Source: Gilliamella sp. WF3-4 (GTDB lineage: Bacteria; Pseudomonadota; Gammaproteobacteria; Enterobacterales; Orbaceae). Taken from it: a DNA stretch of 64,000 nucleotides. Positions 10,394 to 19,592 of this stretch are shown one piece after another. The notes under the pieces are model-generated. The model was not told where the DNA came from. It ran no database searches and saw nothing but the letters and a program-made list of their open reading frames with translations. The DNA lies in the NCBI RefSeq assembly GCF_001690275.1, contig NZ_LZGW01000020.1, forward strand, positions 1-64,000, read 5' to 3'. Position 1 is the first letter of the stretch. Each line of letters begins with the position of its first letter. The translations under genes were made by a program, and so were the position numbers.

Positions 10394-10440
10394 ATAAATT
10401 CATATCAATTATTAAGCTGCACGTTTATGCATGTAACCAC

Positions 10441-10683
10441 ATGATAGTTAATACTTTTGTTTTTTTTGTGCGTATTTATCAACGTTTTATTAGTCCTTTA
10501 TTTGGTCCAAAATGTCGCTTTACGCCGACATGTTCACAATATGCAATAATTGCACTAAGACGCTTTGGATTCATAAAAGGTGGTTGGCTAACAGCTAAAC
10601 GTGTATTAAAATGTCATCCTTTACATGACGGAGGAGAAGATTTTGTTCCTCCAAAAACTAAAACCAATAGAGAAAAACACTAA
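10441..10683 (+). CDS. yidD: Membrane protein insertion efficiency factor YidD
   Basis: 80 residues from the ATG at 10441. The frame also has an ATG at 10360 that would overlap rnpA by 34 bases and add 27 residues; family length (about 85) and the amphipathic first helix [16 protein letters not shown] favour the shorter form. The signature [19 protein letters not shown] and the segment [13 protein letters not shown] are fully conserved. YidD is a small peripheral inner-membrane protein that assists YidC. Its stop shares a base with the yidC start. Confidence 0.93.
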   Translation: MIVNTFVFFVRIYQRFISPLFGPKCRFTPTCSQYAIIALRRFGFIKGGWLTAKRVLKCHPLHDGGEDFVPPKTKTNREKH

Positions 10684-12311
10684 TGGGATCTCAACGTAAT
10701 ATTTTAGTCATTGCTTTACTTTTTGTATCTTTTTTTATTTGGAAAGCGTGGGAGGAAGATCACGCACCTAAGCCGCCGATCACAAACCAATTAACACAAC
10801 AAATAGGTGATGATAATTCAACAGATGGCTTGGCACAGGGTAAAATAATTACTGTAAAATCAGATGTGTTGTCACTCACTATTAATACTTATGGTGGTGA
10901 TGTACAAGCTGCACAATTATTAAAATATGAGCAAACACTGCATTCTGGTACGCCTTTTCAGTTATTAGCATCACGTCCTGATTTCATCTATATTGCTGAA
11001 AGTGGTTTAACTGGTAAAGATGGCCCAGATAATGCTAAACAAGGTTCAAAACGCCCAGTATATAAAACTGAGAAATCAGAATATGTTTTAGCTGATGGCC
11101 AAAATGAGTTGCGTGTTCCATTAACGTATCAAGTCAATGGGATAAGCTATACTAAATATTACATATTACATCGTAACAATTATGCTATTGATGTTCAATA
11201 TGACATCAACAATCAAAGTAGCCAGCCGATTGATGTTTCTATGTATGGGCAACTAAAACAAACTATCAAATTACCTGATGATATTCCAACTGAAGGTGGT
11301 AGCGGGTTAGGGCAAAGTGCATTCCGTGGTGCAGCTTACTCTAGTTCTAGTAGCAACTACAGTAAATACAGTTTTGACGATATCAAAGATAAAGCTTTAT
11401 CGGTCGAGACACAAACAGGTTGGATTGCGATGCTGCAACACTATTTCGCTTCAGCATGGGTGCCAGCACAGGATACAAATAATCTATTTTACTCTCGTGC
11501 AACTGCGAATAATTCACAAGCAACAATTGGTTTCAAAGGTGAGCCAACCATTATTCCTGCAGGTAGTACACAAACCATTAGTGCCAAATTATGGTTAGGA
11601 CCTGAAATTCAAAACCAGCTTAAAGAAACTGCAAATCATCTTGATTTAATTGTTGATTACGGTTGGTTATGGTTCTTGTCACAACCTCTTTTTTATTTAT
11701 TGAAGTTTATACAAAGTTTTGTTGGTAACTGGGGCTTCTCGATTATTGTTATTACTTTTATTGTTCGAGGTCTTTTATTCCCATTAACGCGAGCACAATA
11801 TCGTTCAATGGCAAAAATGAAACTATTACAGCCTCGTATAGAAGCTTTGAAAGAGCGTTATGGTGATAATAAACAAAAAATGAGCGCTGAAACAATGGCT
11901 CTCTACAAACAAGAGAAAGTCAATCCATTAGGCGGTTGTTTACTAATAATTATTCAAATGCCGATTTTCTTGTCATTATTCTATATGTTAAGTAGCGCAG
12001 TTGAATTACGCCATACACCATTTGCGCTTTGGATTTATGACTTATCTGCGCAAGATCCTTATTATATTTTGCCTTTATTAATGGGTGGCTCTATGTTCTT
12101 AATTCAAAAAATGTCACCAACTCCAGCTACCGATCCATTTCAACAAAAATTAATGACTTATATGTCATTAATTTTTACTGTGTTCTTTTTATGGTTTCCA
12201 TCAGGTCTAGTTTTATATTATATCGTCAGTAATTTATTCACAATTGTCCAGCAACGCATTATCTACTGGGAACTTGAGAAAAAAGGACTTCATGAGAAAA
12301 TAAAAAAATAA
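10683..12311 (+). CDS. yidC: Membrane protein insertase YidC
   Basis: 542 residues (E. coli 548). An N-terminal membrane anchor (about 5-20), then a large periplasmic beta-sandwich domain (about 60-320), then the five-helix Oxa1/Alb3 core. The groove arginine is in [19 protein letters not shown], followed by a C1 coiled-coil region and the conserved [20 protein letters not shown]. YidC inserts and folds inner-membrane proteins with or without SecYEG. It is the last gene of the rpmH unit here; mnmE does not follow as it does in E. coli. Confidence 0.97.
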   Translation: MGSQRNILVIALLFVSFFIWKAWEEDHAPKPPITNQLTQQIGDDNSTDGLAQGKIITVKSDVLSLTINTYGGDVQAAQLLKYEQTLHSGTPFQLLASRPDFIYIAESGLTGKDGPDNAKQGSKRPVYKTEKSEYVLADGQNELRVPLTYQVNGISYTKYYILHRNNYAIDVQYDINNQSSQPIDVSMYGQLKQTIKLPDDIPTEGGSGLGQSAFRGAAYSSSSSNYSKYSFDDIKDKALSVETQTGWIAMLQHYFASAWVPAQDTNNLFYSRATANNSQATIGFKGEPTIIPAGSTQTISAKLWLGPEIQNQLKETANHLDLIVDYGWLWFLSQPLFYLLKFIQSFVGNWGFSIIVITFIVRGLLFPLTRAQYRSMAKMKLLQPRIEALKERYGDNKQKMSAETMALYKQEKVNPLGGCLLIIIQMPIFLSLFYMLSSAVELRHTPFALWIYDLSAQDPYYILPLLMGGSMFLIQKMSPTPATDPFQQKLMTYMSLIFTVFFLWFPSGLVLYYIVSNLFTIVQQRIIYWELEKKGLHEKIKK

Positions 12312-12320
12312 TATTGTTAA

Positions 12321-12350
12321 AAAAAGGAGGAGGAAAATCCTCCTTTTTTC
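12321..12350 (+). terminator. Intrinsic terminator after yidC
   Basis: Stem aaaaaggagga (12321-12331) with tcctccttttt (12338-12348), a six-base loop, ending in a T run. Ten bases after the yidC stop. Confidence 0.85.
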
Positions 12351-12374
12351 GTTTTTACTTTTGGCATTTATAAT

Positions 12375-13178
12375 ATGAATATACAACAACAATTTAATTT
12401 AACTGGCAGTGAAATAGGTTATTGGTTTGTAAGTACTAATGGACGATTATGGTTGCCTGATGGTGAAGTTCCAGTAGGGCGTGCTGATGAACTTGGCTTT
12501 ACGAATAAACGAGCTCAACCAATAGGTGAGTTGAATGGACAAACTGCTTGGCTCATTTGTAGTGAAATAAAAAATGCGATGAGTTCAATCCGTCCATTAC
12601 TTGATAGCACAGATCAATCCTTATTTAATATGGCTGGACGAGCTGTGCAGCTTTCTGAGTTTTATCGCTCCCATAAATATTGTGGATATTGTGGATATGA
12701 GATGTATATCAGTAATACCGAATGGTGCTGTATGTGTGATCACTGCAAAGAACGTTACTACCCACAAATTTCACCATCTATTATCGTAGCAATTCGCCAT
12801 AAAAATAAAATTTTATTAGCCAAGCACGTTAGGCATAATCGAGATAACTTGTACACCGTATTGGCGGGTTTTACTGAGATTGGCGAAACAATGGAAACCG
12901 CCGTTGAACGGGAAGTATTTGAAGAATCAAAAATAAAAATTAAGAATATTCGTTATGTTGGATCGCAACCTTGGCCATTTCCAAATTCATTAATGATGGC
13001 TTATTTGGCTGATTATGATAGTGGTGAAATAGTGGTAGACAAAAATGAACTTATTGAAGCAAATTGGTACCATTACACGCAATTACCTAAAATTCCTGAG
13101 TATGGCACCATTGCTAGGCGGTTAATTGAAGATACAATTATACTTTGTCGCCAATATGACGAATATGGCTGTGACTAA
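12375..13178 (+). CDS. nudC: NAD(+) diphosphatase NudC (NADH pyrophosphatase)
   Basis: 267 residues (E. coli 257). A zinc ribbon, CGYCGYEMY followed by [13 protein letters not shown], lies near residues 100-130; the Nudix box [20 protein letters not shown] follows, and then [14 protein letters not shown], the hallmark of the NADH-specific subfamily. The enzyme hydrolyses NAD(H) to NMN(H) and AMP, and removes NAD caps from RNA. The Nudix consensus glycine after REVFEES is lysine here (ESKI rather than ESGI); the catalytic glutamates are intact. It converges on the lipoprotein gene with a 4-base overlap of the stops. Confidence 0.95.
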   Translation: MNIQQQFNLTGSEIGYWFVSTNGRLWLPDGEVPVGRADELGFTNKRAQPIGELNGQTAWLICSEIKNAMSSIRPLLDSTDQSLFNMAGRAVQLSEFYRSHKYCGYCGYEMYISNTEWCCMCDHCKERYYPQISPSIIVAIRHKNKILLAKHVRHNRDNLYTVLAGFTEIGETMETAVEREVFEESKIKIKNIRYVGSQPWPFPNSLMMAYLADYDSGEIVVDKNELIEANWYHYTQLPKIPEYGTIARRLIEDTIILCRQYDEYGCD

Positions 13179-13984
13179 TCATATTGAATTGTTCTGGTTA
13201 GATTAACAGTTTTTGATTCGCTACCTGCTGTAATACAAACAGCTTTAGTCCAGTCGTTGTTTTGATTATATTCCGAGTAAGTACAAGTTTCTGTTAGTTC
13301 AACCTCTTGCTCATTATTCTCATTAATGATGATATCACCATTTGATGATAACTTAAATGTTTTAGTAATGGTCTTTTCTATTTGCTCGTTATCATTATAT
13401 ATGACATCTTTTTCTTGTGATAATACTGGGAATTTCGTGTTTTCATCGACAGGAACATAAGCATTATATAATACAAGCTCTACATGATCATTATCATAAA
13501 TAATTCTACTGCTAAATATCACATTATTTTCGGCAAAATGTGATAAGGTTGTCTCAACCAAGCGGCCTTGCTCATCAAATTCTGTGCTTGCAACGATGGC
13601 ATTATCATTATTCTTCATACCAAGAATATTTTTTGATGAATCAAAAACAATGTCATAAACATTTTTGGTGTCGTTCATACCATAGCTATACTTAGCCATA
13701 TCATAGTTTATTTCGCCATGTAATCCTTCTAAATCATAATTAGTGACAAAACCTTGTTCATTATAGTTAATCGTTTTATTTGATGAACCTTGGATTTGTT
13801 GTTGTTTAATTTTTTTACTAAATGGTAAAAGTTCTGGCTCAGTATGAAAAAGATAACTATTAATAACCGCAGTTGGTAATTGTGATAATCGGGTATCGTC
13901 AGGTGTTTTTTTACCATCACAACCATTGATTAAGAATGCACTGCTAATTAAGCACATATATAAAAATAAATTATTTTTTTTCAT
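13175..13984 (-). CDS. Hypothetical lipoprotein with YD-like repeats
   Basis: 269 residues from the ATG at 13984; an in-frame ATG at 13999 would add five residues ahead of a normal lipoprotein signal, so the shorter form is preferred. The signal [20 protein letters not shown] is followed by the lipobox cysteine. The rest is hydrophilic, with recurrent patterns such as [22 protein letters not shown] and [10 protein letters not shown], which resemble YD/RHS-type beta strands. Probably an outer-membrane or periplasmic lipoprotein. Its function is not recognised. Confidence 0.72.
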   Translation of the reverse strand: MKKNNLFLYMCLISSAFLINGCDGKKTPDDTRLSQLPTAVINSYLFHTEPELLPFSKKIKQQQIQGSSNKTINYNEQGFVTNYDLEGLHGEINYDMAKYSYGMNDTKNVYDIVFDSSKNILGMKNNDNAIVASTEFDEQGRLVETTLSHFAENNVIFSSRIIYDNDHVELVLYNAYVPVDENTKFPVLSQEKDVIYNDNEQIEKTITKTFKLSSNGDIIINENNEQEVELTETCTYSEYNQNNDWTKAVCITAGSESKTVNLTRTIQYD

Positions 13985-14046
13985 AGAACTGATATCCATT
14001 TATGTTATTGTTTGAGAAATTTATGATAAAACGTCAAATTATCAAA

Positions 14047-14832
14047 TTAATTATTACATTCTTTTTTATATTTACACCAAATGGCAAGCGCATCACAGTG
14101 CCAATACTTCATCATTTTGCACCAATTAGATCGCCATTTACGCACGGTATCGTTGTGTAAGTTAAGTGTTTTTGCTATTTGCAAATTATTTGCTCCAGAA
14201 ACAATCAAATCAATAAATTGTAGCCATAATTCAGGTTTCGGAATACGGTTTAAGCTGGTGTCTCTTAAAATATTAAAACTATGTCGACAACATCGGCAAC
14301 GATAGCAAGCACGATTTCCAACTTTAGTTGTTTCGTTAGATCCACAATATATGCAGGTTTGATTTTGTTCACCCAATAAATTCGTTACTTTGTCTTTAAT
14401 TATTTTATATTGTTGTTCTAAAGTTGGAATTAATGTTGTTTGTTTTTTATGAGTATACCAATTATGTAATGATGGATAATTGTTTTGAAGATAATTAATA
14501 ATTGCACATTCCCGACGAATAACCTTTGCCAGTGAAATATCAAGCTGTTTAGCAATATTGTTATAACTGATATTTTTTATACGGCTAATAAAAATAACTT
14601 CTAATTCATTAAATGGCACTAAACGACGGAAAGGAGTGTTGGTTGAAACAGTAAAATATTTATGACAAGCTTTACAGCGGTATGTTTTAGTTGGTTTTGT
14701 CCGAACTTTATAAAACTTAGTATTTTTACAAAATGGGCAAACTTCTACATGTTGTGATGCTATTTTTCCTAGATTATGATGAAAAGCTTTAAATTCATCA
14801 TGCAATTCGGCTGGTGCGAGTTCATAAATCAT
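14047..14832 (-). CDS. Tandem zinc-ribbon/HTH protein, DUF746-like
   Basis: 261 residues. It has two zinc ribbons, Cys32-Cys35/Cys53-Cys56 and Cys160-Cys163/Cys179-Cys182 (Cys176 and Cys181 are extra), each followed by the same kind of helix-turn-helix: first SYNNIAKQLDISLAKVIRRE, then NNLQIAKTLNLHNDTVRKWR. The chain is therefore an internal duplication of a ribbon plus HTH module, as seen at the N-termini of IS1- and IS1595-type transposases and in DUF746. No DDE catalytic domain follows, so it is either a domesticated DNA-binding protein or the DNA-binding part of a lost element. It borders the decayed IS region. Confidence 0.7.
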   Translation of the reverse strand: MIYELAPAELHDEFKAFHHNLGKIASQHVEVCPFCKNTKFYKVRTKPTKTYRCKACHKYFTVSTNTPFRRLVPFNELEVIFISRIKNISYNNIAKQLDISLAKVIRRECAIINYLQNNYPSLHNWYTHKKQTTLIPTLEQQYKIIKDKVTNLLGEQNQTCIYCGSNETTKVGNRACYRCRCCRHSFNILRDTSLNRIPKPELWLQFIDLIVSGANNLQIAKTLNLHNDTVRKWRSNWCKMMKYWHCDALAIWCKYKKECNN

Positions 14833-15485
14833 TTTTATTCCCTTATCGCTTATCCTTGTAAATATTATCAGATTTTTCCCTAAACATATAGCTTTATTGA
14901 CATTTTTTGCATTTATTACTTTGAGAATGTATTTATTGTATTGATTTATATTTTCTGTGGTTTATTTATAGTAAATACTGTTAATAATTCATCGACGAAG
15001 ATGGCTATTAAAAATATAACTATCAATTAAAATAGCACAGCAATAAGTATAAAATTCTCTATAATACAAGCTTCAGTCATTAAAATGACCGAGCACTAAA
15101 TTATAATTATTTTAAAATAAGCTTATGTTGACACTTTTTACTGACTTTAATCGTATATCAGAAAGCAAGGATATCAATGGCATTATAAGCGGATATATCA
15201 AGCATATTACGAGTTAAAGTTTAATCTAAAGGTAAAAAACGTATTGCCCGACGAAAAGTAGAAAATATATCGGCAAGTAAAATTATCTGCTGTTTACAAA
15301 TTGGAAAATAGAATTAGAGATTGTTTTTCAGGCTACTAACAACTAATCAAATAGTTTGCTGTAAATAACCAACTCATTGTGTATTAGTTCCGACTTAATC
15401 GGACAAAGGGATTGAAAAAGAGAACGTTACCAGTTTTGATATTTAGGTGTCAAATCTACAATCAAAACAACAAGAGGTAACGCTC
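14833..15485. other. Gene-poor AT-rich region before the IS element
   Basis: About 650 bases with no recognisable gene. A few short open stretches (for example 15125-15217, 30 codons) and a small inverted repeat gtcatt/aatgac near 15077 are present. The stretch near 15240-15320 reads like decayed coding sequence in more than one frame, but no family can be named. Confidence 0.4.
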
Positions 15486-16551
15486 ATGCTTCATACTAAC
15501 AGTCAAATCATAAAACATAAAGTAGGCTTATTAAATTTAGCTGAAGAACTTCAAAACGTGTCTAGAGCTTGTAAAGTGATGGGAGTATCATACGTTTTAT
15601 CGTTATAAAGAACTCGTTGAAGAAGGTGGTTTAGGCTCTTTAATATCAAAGAGCAGACGGACACCAAATCTCAAAAATCGCGTTGATGCCCCAATGGAAC
15701 AAGCCGTTATTCGTTATGCTATTGACTATCCTGCTCATGGTCAGCATAGAACAAGCAATGAGCTTCGTAAGCAAGGTGTTTTTATTTCAGGAAGTGGCAC
15801 GCGTTCTGTTTGGTTAAGACATAATATTGAGAATTTCAAAAAACGCTTACATGCTTTAGAAGAAAAAGCGGCTCAGAAGGTATTGAACTCAATGATAGCC
15901 AAATAGCTGCATTAGAAAAGAAAAAACACGATGATGAAACTTGTGGCGAAATAGAAACCGCTCATCGAGGTTATCTTGGCTCTCAAAATATGGTTTATGT
16001 TGGTAATTTAAAGGGTGTCCGTCGGATTTATCAACAGACTTTTGTTGATACTTATTCTAAGGTTGCGCATTGTAAATTGTATGTGACCAAAACGCCAATT
16101 ACAGCAGCCGATTTACTCAATGACAAGGTCTTACCATTTTATAATGCCCATCATTTGCCAATGCGTCGAATATTAACCGATAGAGGAACGGCGTTGGCAC
16201 TATTGCAAAGCATGATTATCAACTTTATCTGGCGATTAATGATATTGACCATACTAAGACAAAAGCTATGTCGCCACAAACGAATGGGATCTGCGAACGT
16301 TTTCATAAAACTATTTTACATGAGTTTTATATGGTGACATTTCGTAAAAAGCGCTATTCAGATTTAGAAACACTCCAAACAGATCTGGACAATTGGCTGC
16401 ATTATTACAATAATGAACGAACTCATCAGGAAAAATGTGCTGTGGTCGAACACCAATGAAAACATTGCTTGATGGAAAACGGATCTGGGAAGAAAAAAAT
16501 CTGAACCAGATTTAACCTGACAGACACCCAATAAAAACTGGTAACTGTCAG
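15420..16551 (+). mobile_element. Degenerate IS481-family insertion sequence
   Basis: A broken IS481-type transposase lies between imperfect inverted ends. A 12-base inverted match, gttaccagtttt at 15426-15437 and its complement at 16534-16545, marks the two ends, with further similarity (ggtgtc) inside. Outer borders are approximate, and no target duplication could be fixed by eye. Confidence 0.7.
15486..16515 (+). pseudogene. IS481-type transposase, several frameshifts
   Basis: Reading across frames gives a full-length transposase: an N-terminal HTH (IIKHKVGLLNLAEELQNVSR), RTSNELRKQGVFISGSGTRS, then the DDE core QQTFVDTYSKVAHCKLY, RRILTDRGTA, MSPQTNGICERFHKTIL, and the C-terminal YNNERTHQ. 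The frame is broken at about 15590 (small deletion before the FYRYKELVEEGG segment), 15880, 16190 (with loss of the stretch after DRGT) and 16435. The element cannot move by itself. The acidic residues of the DDE core can still be seen. Confidence 0.85.
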
Positions 16552-16566
16552 ATTAGGTTTGAGCTA

Positions 16567-16773
16567 GTACACGCCATAATCATAAAGATTGTAACCTAAA
16601 TTTAAAGCACCTGCTAATTTAGTTTTATTCATTGAGTCGAAAATACCGTCTTTCACTATACCACATATATAATGTAAAGTATCTTCAATGTCGTTCACTT
16701 TTAAAGTAGTATCACCCAAATGCCCGCCTAAATAAAATCCATTTGCCTCAGTGTAAGCACAATTTGCATTTTT
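16567..16773 (-). pseudogene. Truncated gene remnant next to the IS end
   Basis: On the minus strand 69 codons are open between a TGA at 16774-16776 and a TAG at 16564-16566, reading ...CAYTEANGFYLGGHLGDTT... and ending ...GALNLGYNLYDYGVY. The composition is that of a real protein, but it has no start codon and its stop lies in the sequence at the right IS border. The best reading is the internal part of a gene cut by the IS and damaged at its 5' end. The family is not recognised. Confidence 0.45.
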
Positions 16774-16966
16774 TCATATCCCGAGTTATAAGTTATGAAA
16801 CATGCTTATAAAGTATAACATATTTAGAATCCCATTAATTATAGTATTATATATACTTTACTAAGTAACTTAGCTTCAATTATTTTTTGTGAAGAAAAAT
16901 AGAAAAATATCTAATAACTATGAACTAAAACAAATGAATATATTTTTCTATTGATAAGAAATCTCT

Positions 16967-17059
16967 ATGAATAAATATAATTGGCAAGAAGTAAAAGAGA
17001 CTATCAGCAGGCTACAAAAATTAGGTAATTGGCTCCTCCAACAGGACTTGAACCTGTGA
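16967..17059 (+). pseudogene. Short ORF running into the tRNA-Asn gene
   Basis: ATG at 16967 preceded by gataagaaatc; 30 codons reading MNKYNWQEVKETISRLQK and onward, the last ten of which lie inside the antisense of tRNA-Asn. A natural protein start fused to the 3' end of a tRNA suggests truncation by recombination at the tRNA, the usual attachment site of integrative elements. Short length makes this uncertain. Confidence 0.35.
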
Positions 17060-17105
17060 CATACGGATTAACAGTCCGCCGTTCTACCGACTGAACTATG
17101 GAGGA
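17030..17105 (-). tRNA. tRNA-Asn (GTT)
   Basis: 76 bases on the minus strand with encoded CCA. The acceptor stem tcctcca pairs with tggagga, the D arm is gttcagtcggtagaac, the anticodon loop is ctGTTaa and the T arm is acaggttcaagtcctgt. It matches enterobacterial tRNA-Asn closely. Its 3' end faces the decayed IS/remnant region. Confidence 0.97.
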
Positions 17106-17253
17106 ACACTTAACGGGTGAAATATTAACGATCTATGGCGATTATGTCAATATCTAAAACACTAAACACAACCGACTGCTCAGCTTGTAAACAAATAAAG
17201 TGATTGCTGTGCTAAAATAGTAAGAAAATAACATATCGGGTAGAATAAAATTT

Positions 17254-17828
17254 ATGAAAAAAATATTTGTGTTTTTTGTGGTGCTAATGATGGAAGCCAC
17301 TTTGAATATCGTACACAAGCAGAACTGTTAGGTAAAACTTTAGCTGAACAAAATCGACGTCTAATTTATGGCGGTGGCAATAAAGGCTTAATGGGGGTGA
17401 TTGCCAATGCAGTATTAGAGCATGGCGGCGAGGTCATCGGTATTATTCCGAAACGTTTAGTCGAAGCTGAAACTGCTCATCATGGTATTACACGTTTGGA
17501 AATAGTTGATAATATGCATCAACGCAAGGCAAGACTTGCAGAGCTTGCTGATAGCTTTATTGCCATGCCAGGCGGAACAGGCACACTAGAAGAAATTTTT
17601 GAGGTGTGGACAGCAATGCAAATCGGTTATCATGAAAAACCCGTTGCATTGTTTGATGTAATGGGATTCTGGCAACCCATGCTTAATTTTTTACAGCATG
17701 CTGTGGATGAAGGCTTTATTCGAGATAGTTTTTATCAAACATTAATTGTTTCGGAAAATTCGCAATCTTTACTACAAAAAATAGATAACTTTATTGCCAA
17801 AGATTTACAACGTTGGGTTAAAAAATAA
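17254..17828 (+). pseudogene. LOG-family protein (TIGR00730), start out of frame by one base
   Basis: The protein reads ICVFCGANDGSHFEYRTQ at its start, then LIYGGGNKGLMG and the LOG signature PGGTGTLEEIFEVWTAMQ, and ends at 17828, a full-length cytokinin riboside 5'-monophosphate phosphoribohydrolase-like enzyme (nucleotide-binding Rossmann fold). The only suitable ATG (17254) is followed by seven A, putting it in another frame; an eighth A would give MKKNICVFCG. No other ATG or GTG precedes the conserved start; the first in-frame ATG is at 17391, after the GGGNKG motif. It may be a real frameshift, a sequencing error, or rescued by slippage on the A tract. Confidence 0.75.
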
Positions 17829-17843
17829 TTTATTCACAATAAA

Positions 17844-17872
17844 AAACGCCATCAGATGATGGCGCTTTTATT
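17844..17872. terminator. Bidirectional terminator between LOG gene and fruA
   Basis: Stem cgccatc (17847-17853) with gatggcg (17858-17864), flanked by an A run on the left and a T-rich tract on the right, so it can end transcripts from both converging sides. Confidence 0.8.
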
Positions 17873-17886
17873 TATATAATTAGATA

Positions 17887-19584
17887 TTAGGCCGTAGCTG
17901 TCGTTTCAGTTTGCTCTGGTTGTTTAATAAATGCATATGCCACGCCAGCAATCACAGCACCAACAACAATAGATAACAAATAACCACCAACTGGCTTAAC
18001 CACACCTGGAATAGCTAAAGCAAATAATCCACCATGAGGTGTCATTAATGTTGAACCAAAGGCTAATGCCATACCACCTGTAATTGCTCCCCCAATGATA
18101 CAACATGGGATAACACGTAATGGATCGCGCGCAGCAAATGGAATTGCGCCTTCTGATATAAAGCATAAACCTAATACCAAAGACGCCTTACCACTTTCTT
18201 GTTCAGCTTTAGCAAACTTCTTGCTAGCAATTAGAGTTGCTATCCCCATCGCTAAAGGAGGAACCATACCGCCTGCCATAACGGCTGCCATTGGCGCATA
18301 AACTTGAGAGGAAATTAGACCAGTACCAAATGCATAAGCAACTTTATTAATTGGTCCACCCATATCAGTACACATCATACCACCTAAAACTGCCCCTAAA
18401 ATAACTGCATTTGCTGTACCCATTGAATTTAACCATTCCGTTACAATTTTCATTATCCATGAGATTGGTGTACCCACAATATACAGCATCACAAGACCAG
18501 TAATTAATGTTGCAAATAGAGGCACAATTAAGATTGGTTTTAATGCTTCTAAAGTGTTCGGTAATGGTAAATACTTTGTAATTGAGTGTGCAAGGTAACC
18601 AGCAAAGTAACCAATAATGATACCACCTAAAAATCCTGCACCGGTCGAGACTGCTAGTAATCCACCGACAAGCCCTGGAGCAAGCCCGGGTCTATCAGCA
18701 ATGGAATAAGCAATATACCCCGAAAGCAGTGGCACCATAAGTGAGAAAGCAAGCCCTCCAATTTGTGCTAAGTGTGGTTCACCAATTAACTTTTGCACGC
18801 CATCGACCATTTCAAATGAACCAAAGGCAAATGAAAGTGCAATAATTAGACCACCTGCAACTACCATTGGTAACATATAAGATACGCCAGTTAATAGATG
18901 TTGATAAACGCCTTTTTTCTCATTGCTTGATTTAGCTGTTGAAGCGCTTGTTGTCGGTTGATAAACTGTTGCTTCTTCAAATGCTTTATCAAATTCTTGG
19001 GCGGTCTTTTTAAGTGCTGGACCAGTTTTAGTACGATATAGTTTTTTGCCAGTAAACTTACTTAAATCAACATCAATATCACAAGCAGCAATTACCACAT
19101 CAGCAGAAGCAACCTCTTCTGGTGTTAATTCATTGCCGACACCAACCGAACCACGAGTTTCGACTTTACACCACCAACCGCGTTTTTTTGCTTCTTCTTC
19201 AATAGCTTCAGCTGCCATAAAAGTATGTGCAACCCCTGTTGGGCAAGCGGTAACAGCCACAATACGTTTTACGCCTGTATTATTATTTGCTGTAGGAGCA
19301 GCTTCTGTTGGTTGTTGATAAACCGTTGCTTTACTTGGTGCGTCGGTTAAAATTTGTTTTGGATCAGCAAAAATTTGATTTAAATCATTAACAACATAAA
19401 CTTTTTTGCCAACAACAGATATATCACTGATAGCTCCAGATCCAACTCCAATCACCACATCAGCAGATGTTGCACTATCAACCACATTTAAATTTAATAC
19501 ATGCGCAGCTAAAGCCAATTCAGCTTTAGCTAAACGTCCATTAACTGGCCCTGTATTATTACCTTCTATAATATATATATTCAT
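17887..19584 (-). CDS. fruA: PTS fructose transporter subunit IIB'BC
   Basis: 565 residues (E. coli FruA 563). An N-terminal degenerate IIB' domain (1-80), an active IIB domain whose phosphorylated cysteine is Cys114 in VTACPTGVAHTFMAAEAIEE, then a linker and a IIC membrane domain from about 230 with eight or more spans and the GGPINKVAYAFG motif. It imports fructose as fructose 1-phosphate. It is the last gene of fruBKA, 8 bases after fruK, and ends at a bidirectional terminator. Confidence 0.96.
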   Translation of the reverse strand: MNIYIIEGNNTGPVNGRLAKAELALAAHVLNLNVVDSATSADVVIGVGSGAISDISVVGKKVYVVNDLNQIFADPKQILTDAPSKATVYQQPTEAAPTANNNTGVKRIVAVTACPTGVAHTFMAAEAIEEEAKKRGWWCKVETRGSVGVGNELTPEEVASADVVIAACDIDVDLSKFTGKKLYRTKTGPALKKTAQEFDKAFEEATVYQPTTSASTAKSSNEKKGVYQHLLTGVSYMLPMVVAGGLIIALSFAFGSFEMVDGVQKLIGEPHLAQIGGLAFSLMVPLLSGYIAYSIADRPGLAPGLVGGLLAVSTGAGFLGGIIIGYFAGYLAHSITKYLPLPNTLEALKPILIVPLFATLITGLVMLYIVGTPISWIMKIVTEWLNSMGTANAVILGAVLGGMMCTDMGGPINKVAYAFGTGLISSQVYAPMAAVMAGGMVPPLAMGIATLIASKKFAKAEQESGKASLVLGLCFISEGAIPFAARDPLRVIPCCIIGGAITGGMALAFGSTLMTPHGGLFALAIPGVVKPVGGYLLSIVVGAVIAGVAYAFIKQPEQTETTATA

Positions 19585-19592
19585 GAATACTC

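Noticed and set aside
10360..10440. Longer YidD start overlapping rnpA
   Set aside because: It adds 27 residues not typical of the family; the ATG at 10441 gives the normal length. The longer form remains possible.
15125..15217. A 30-codon ORF in the region before the IS element
   Set aside because: Too short and without homology that I can recognise; composition is the AT-rich background.
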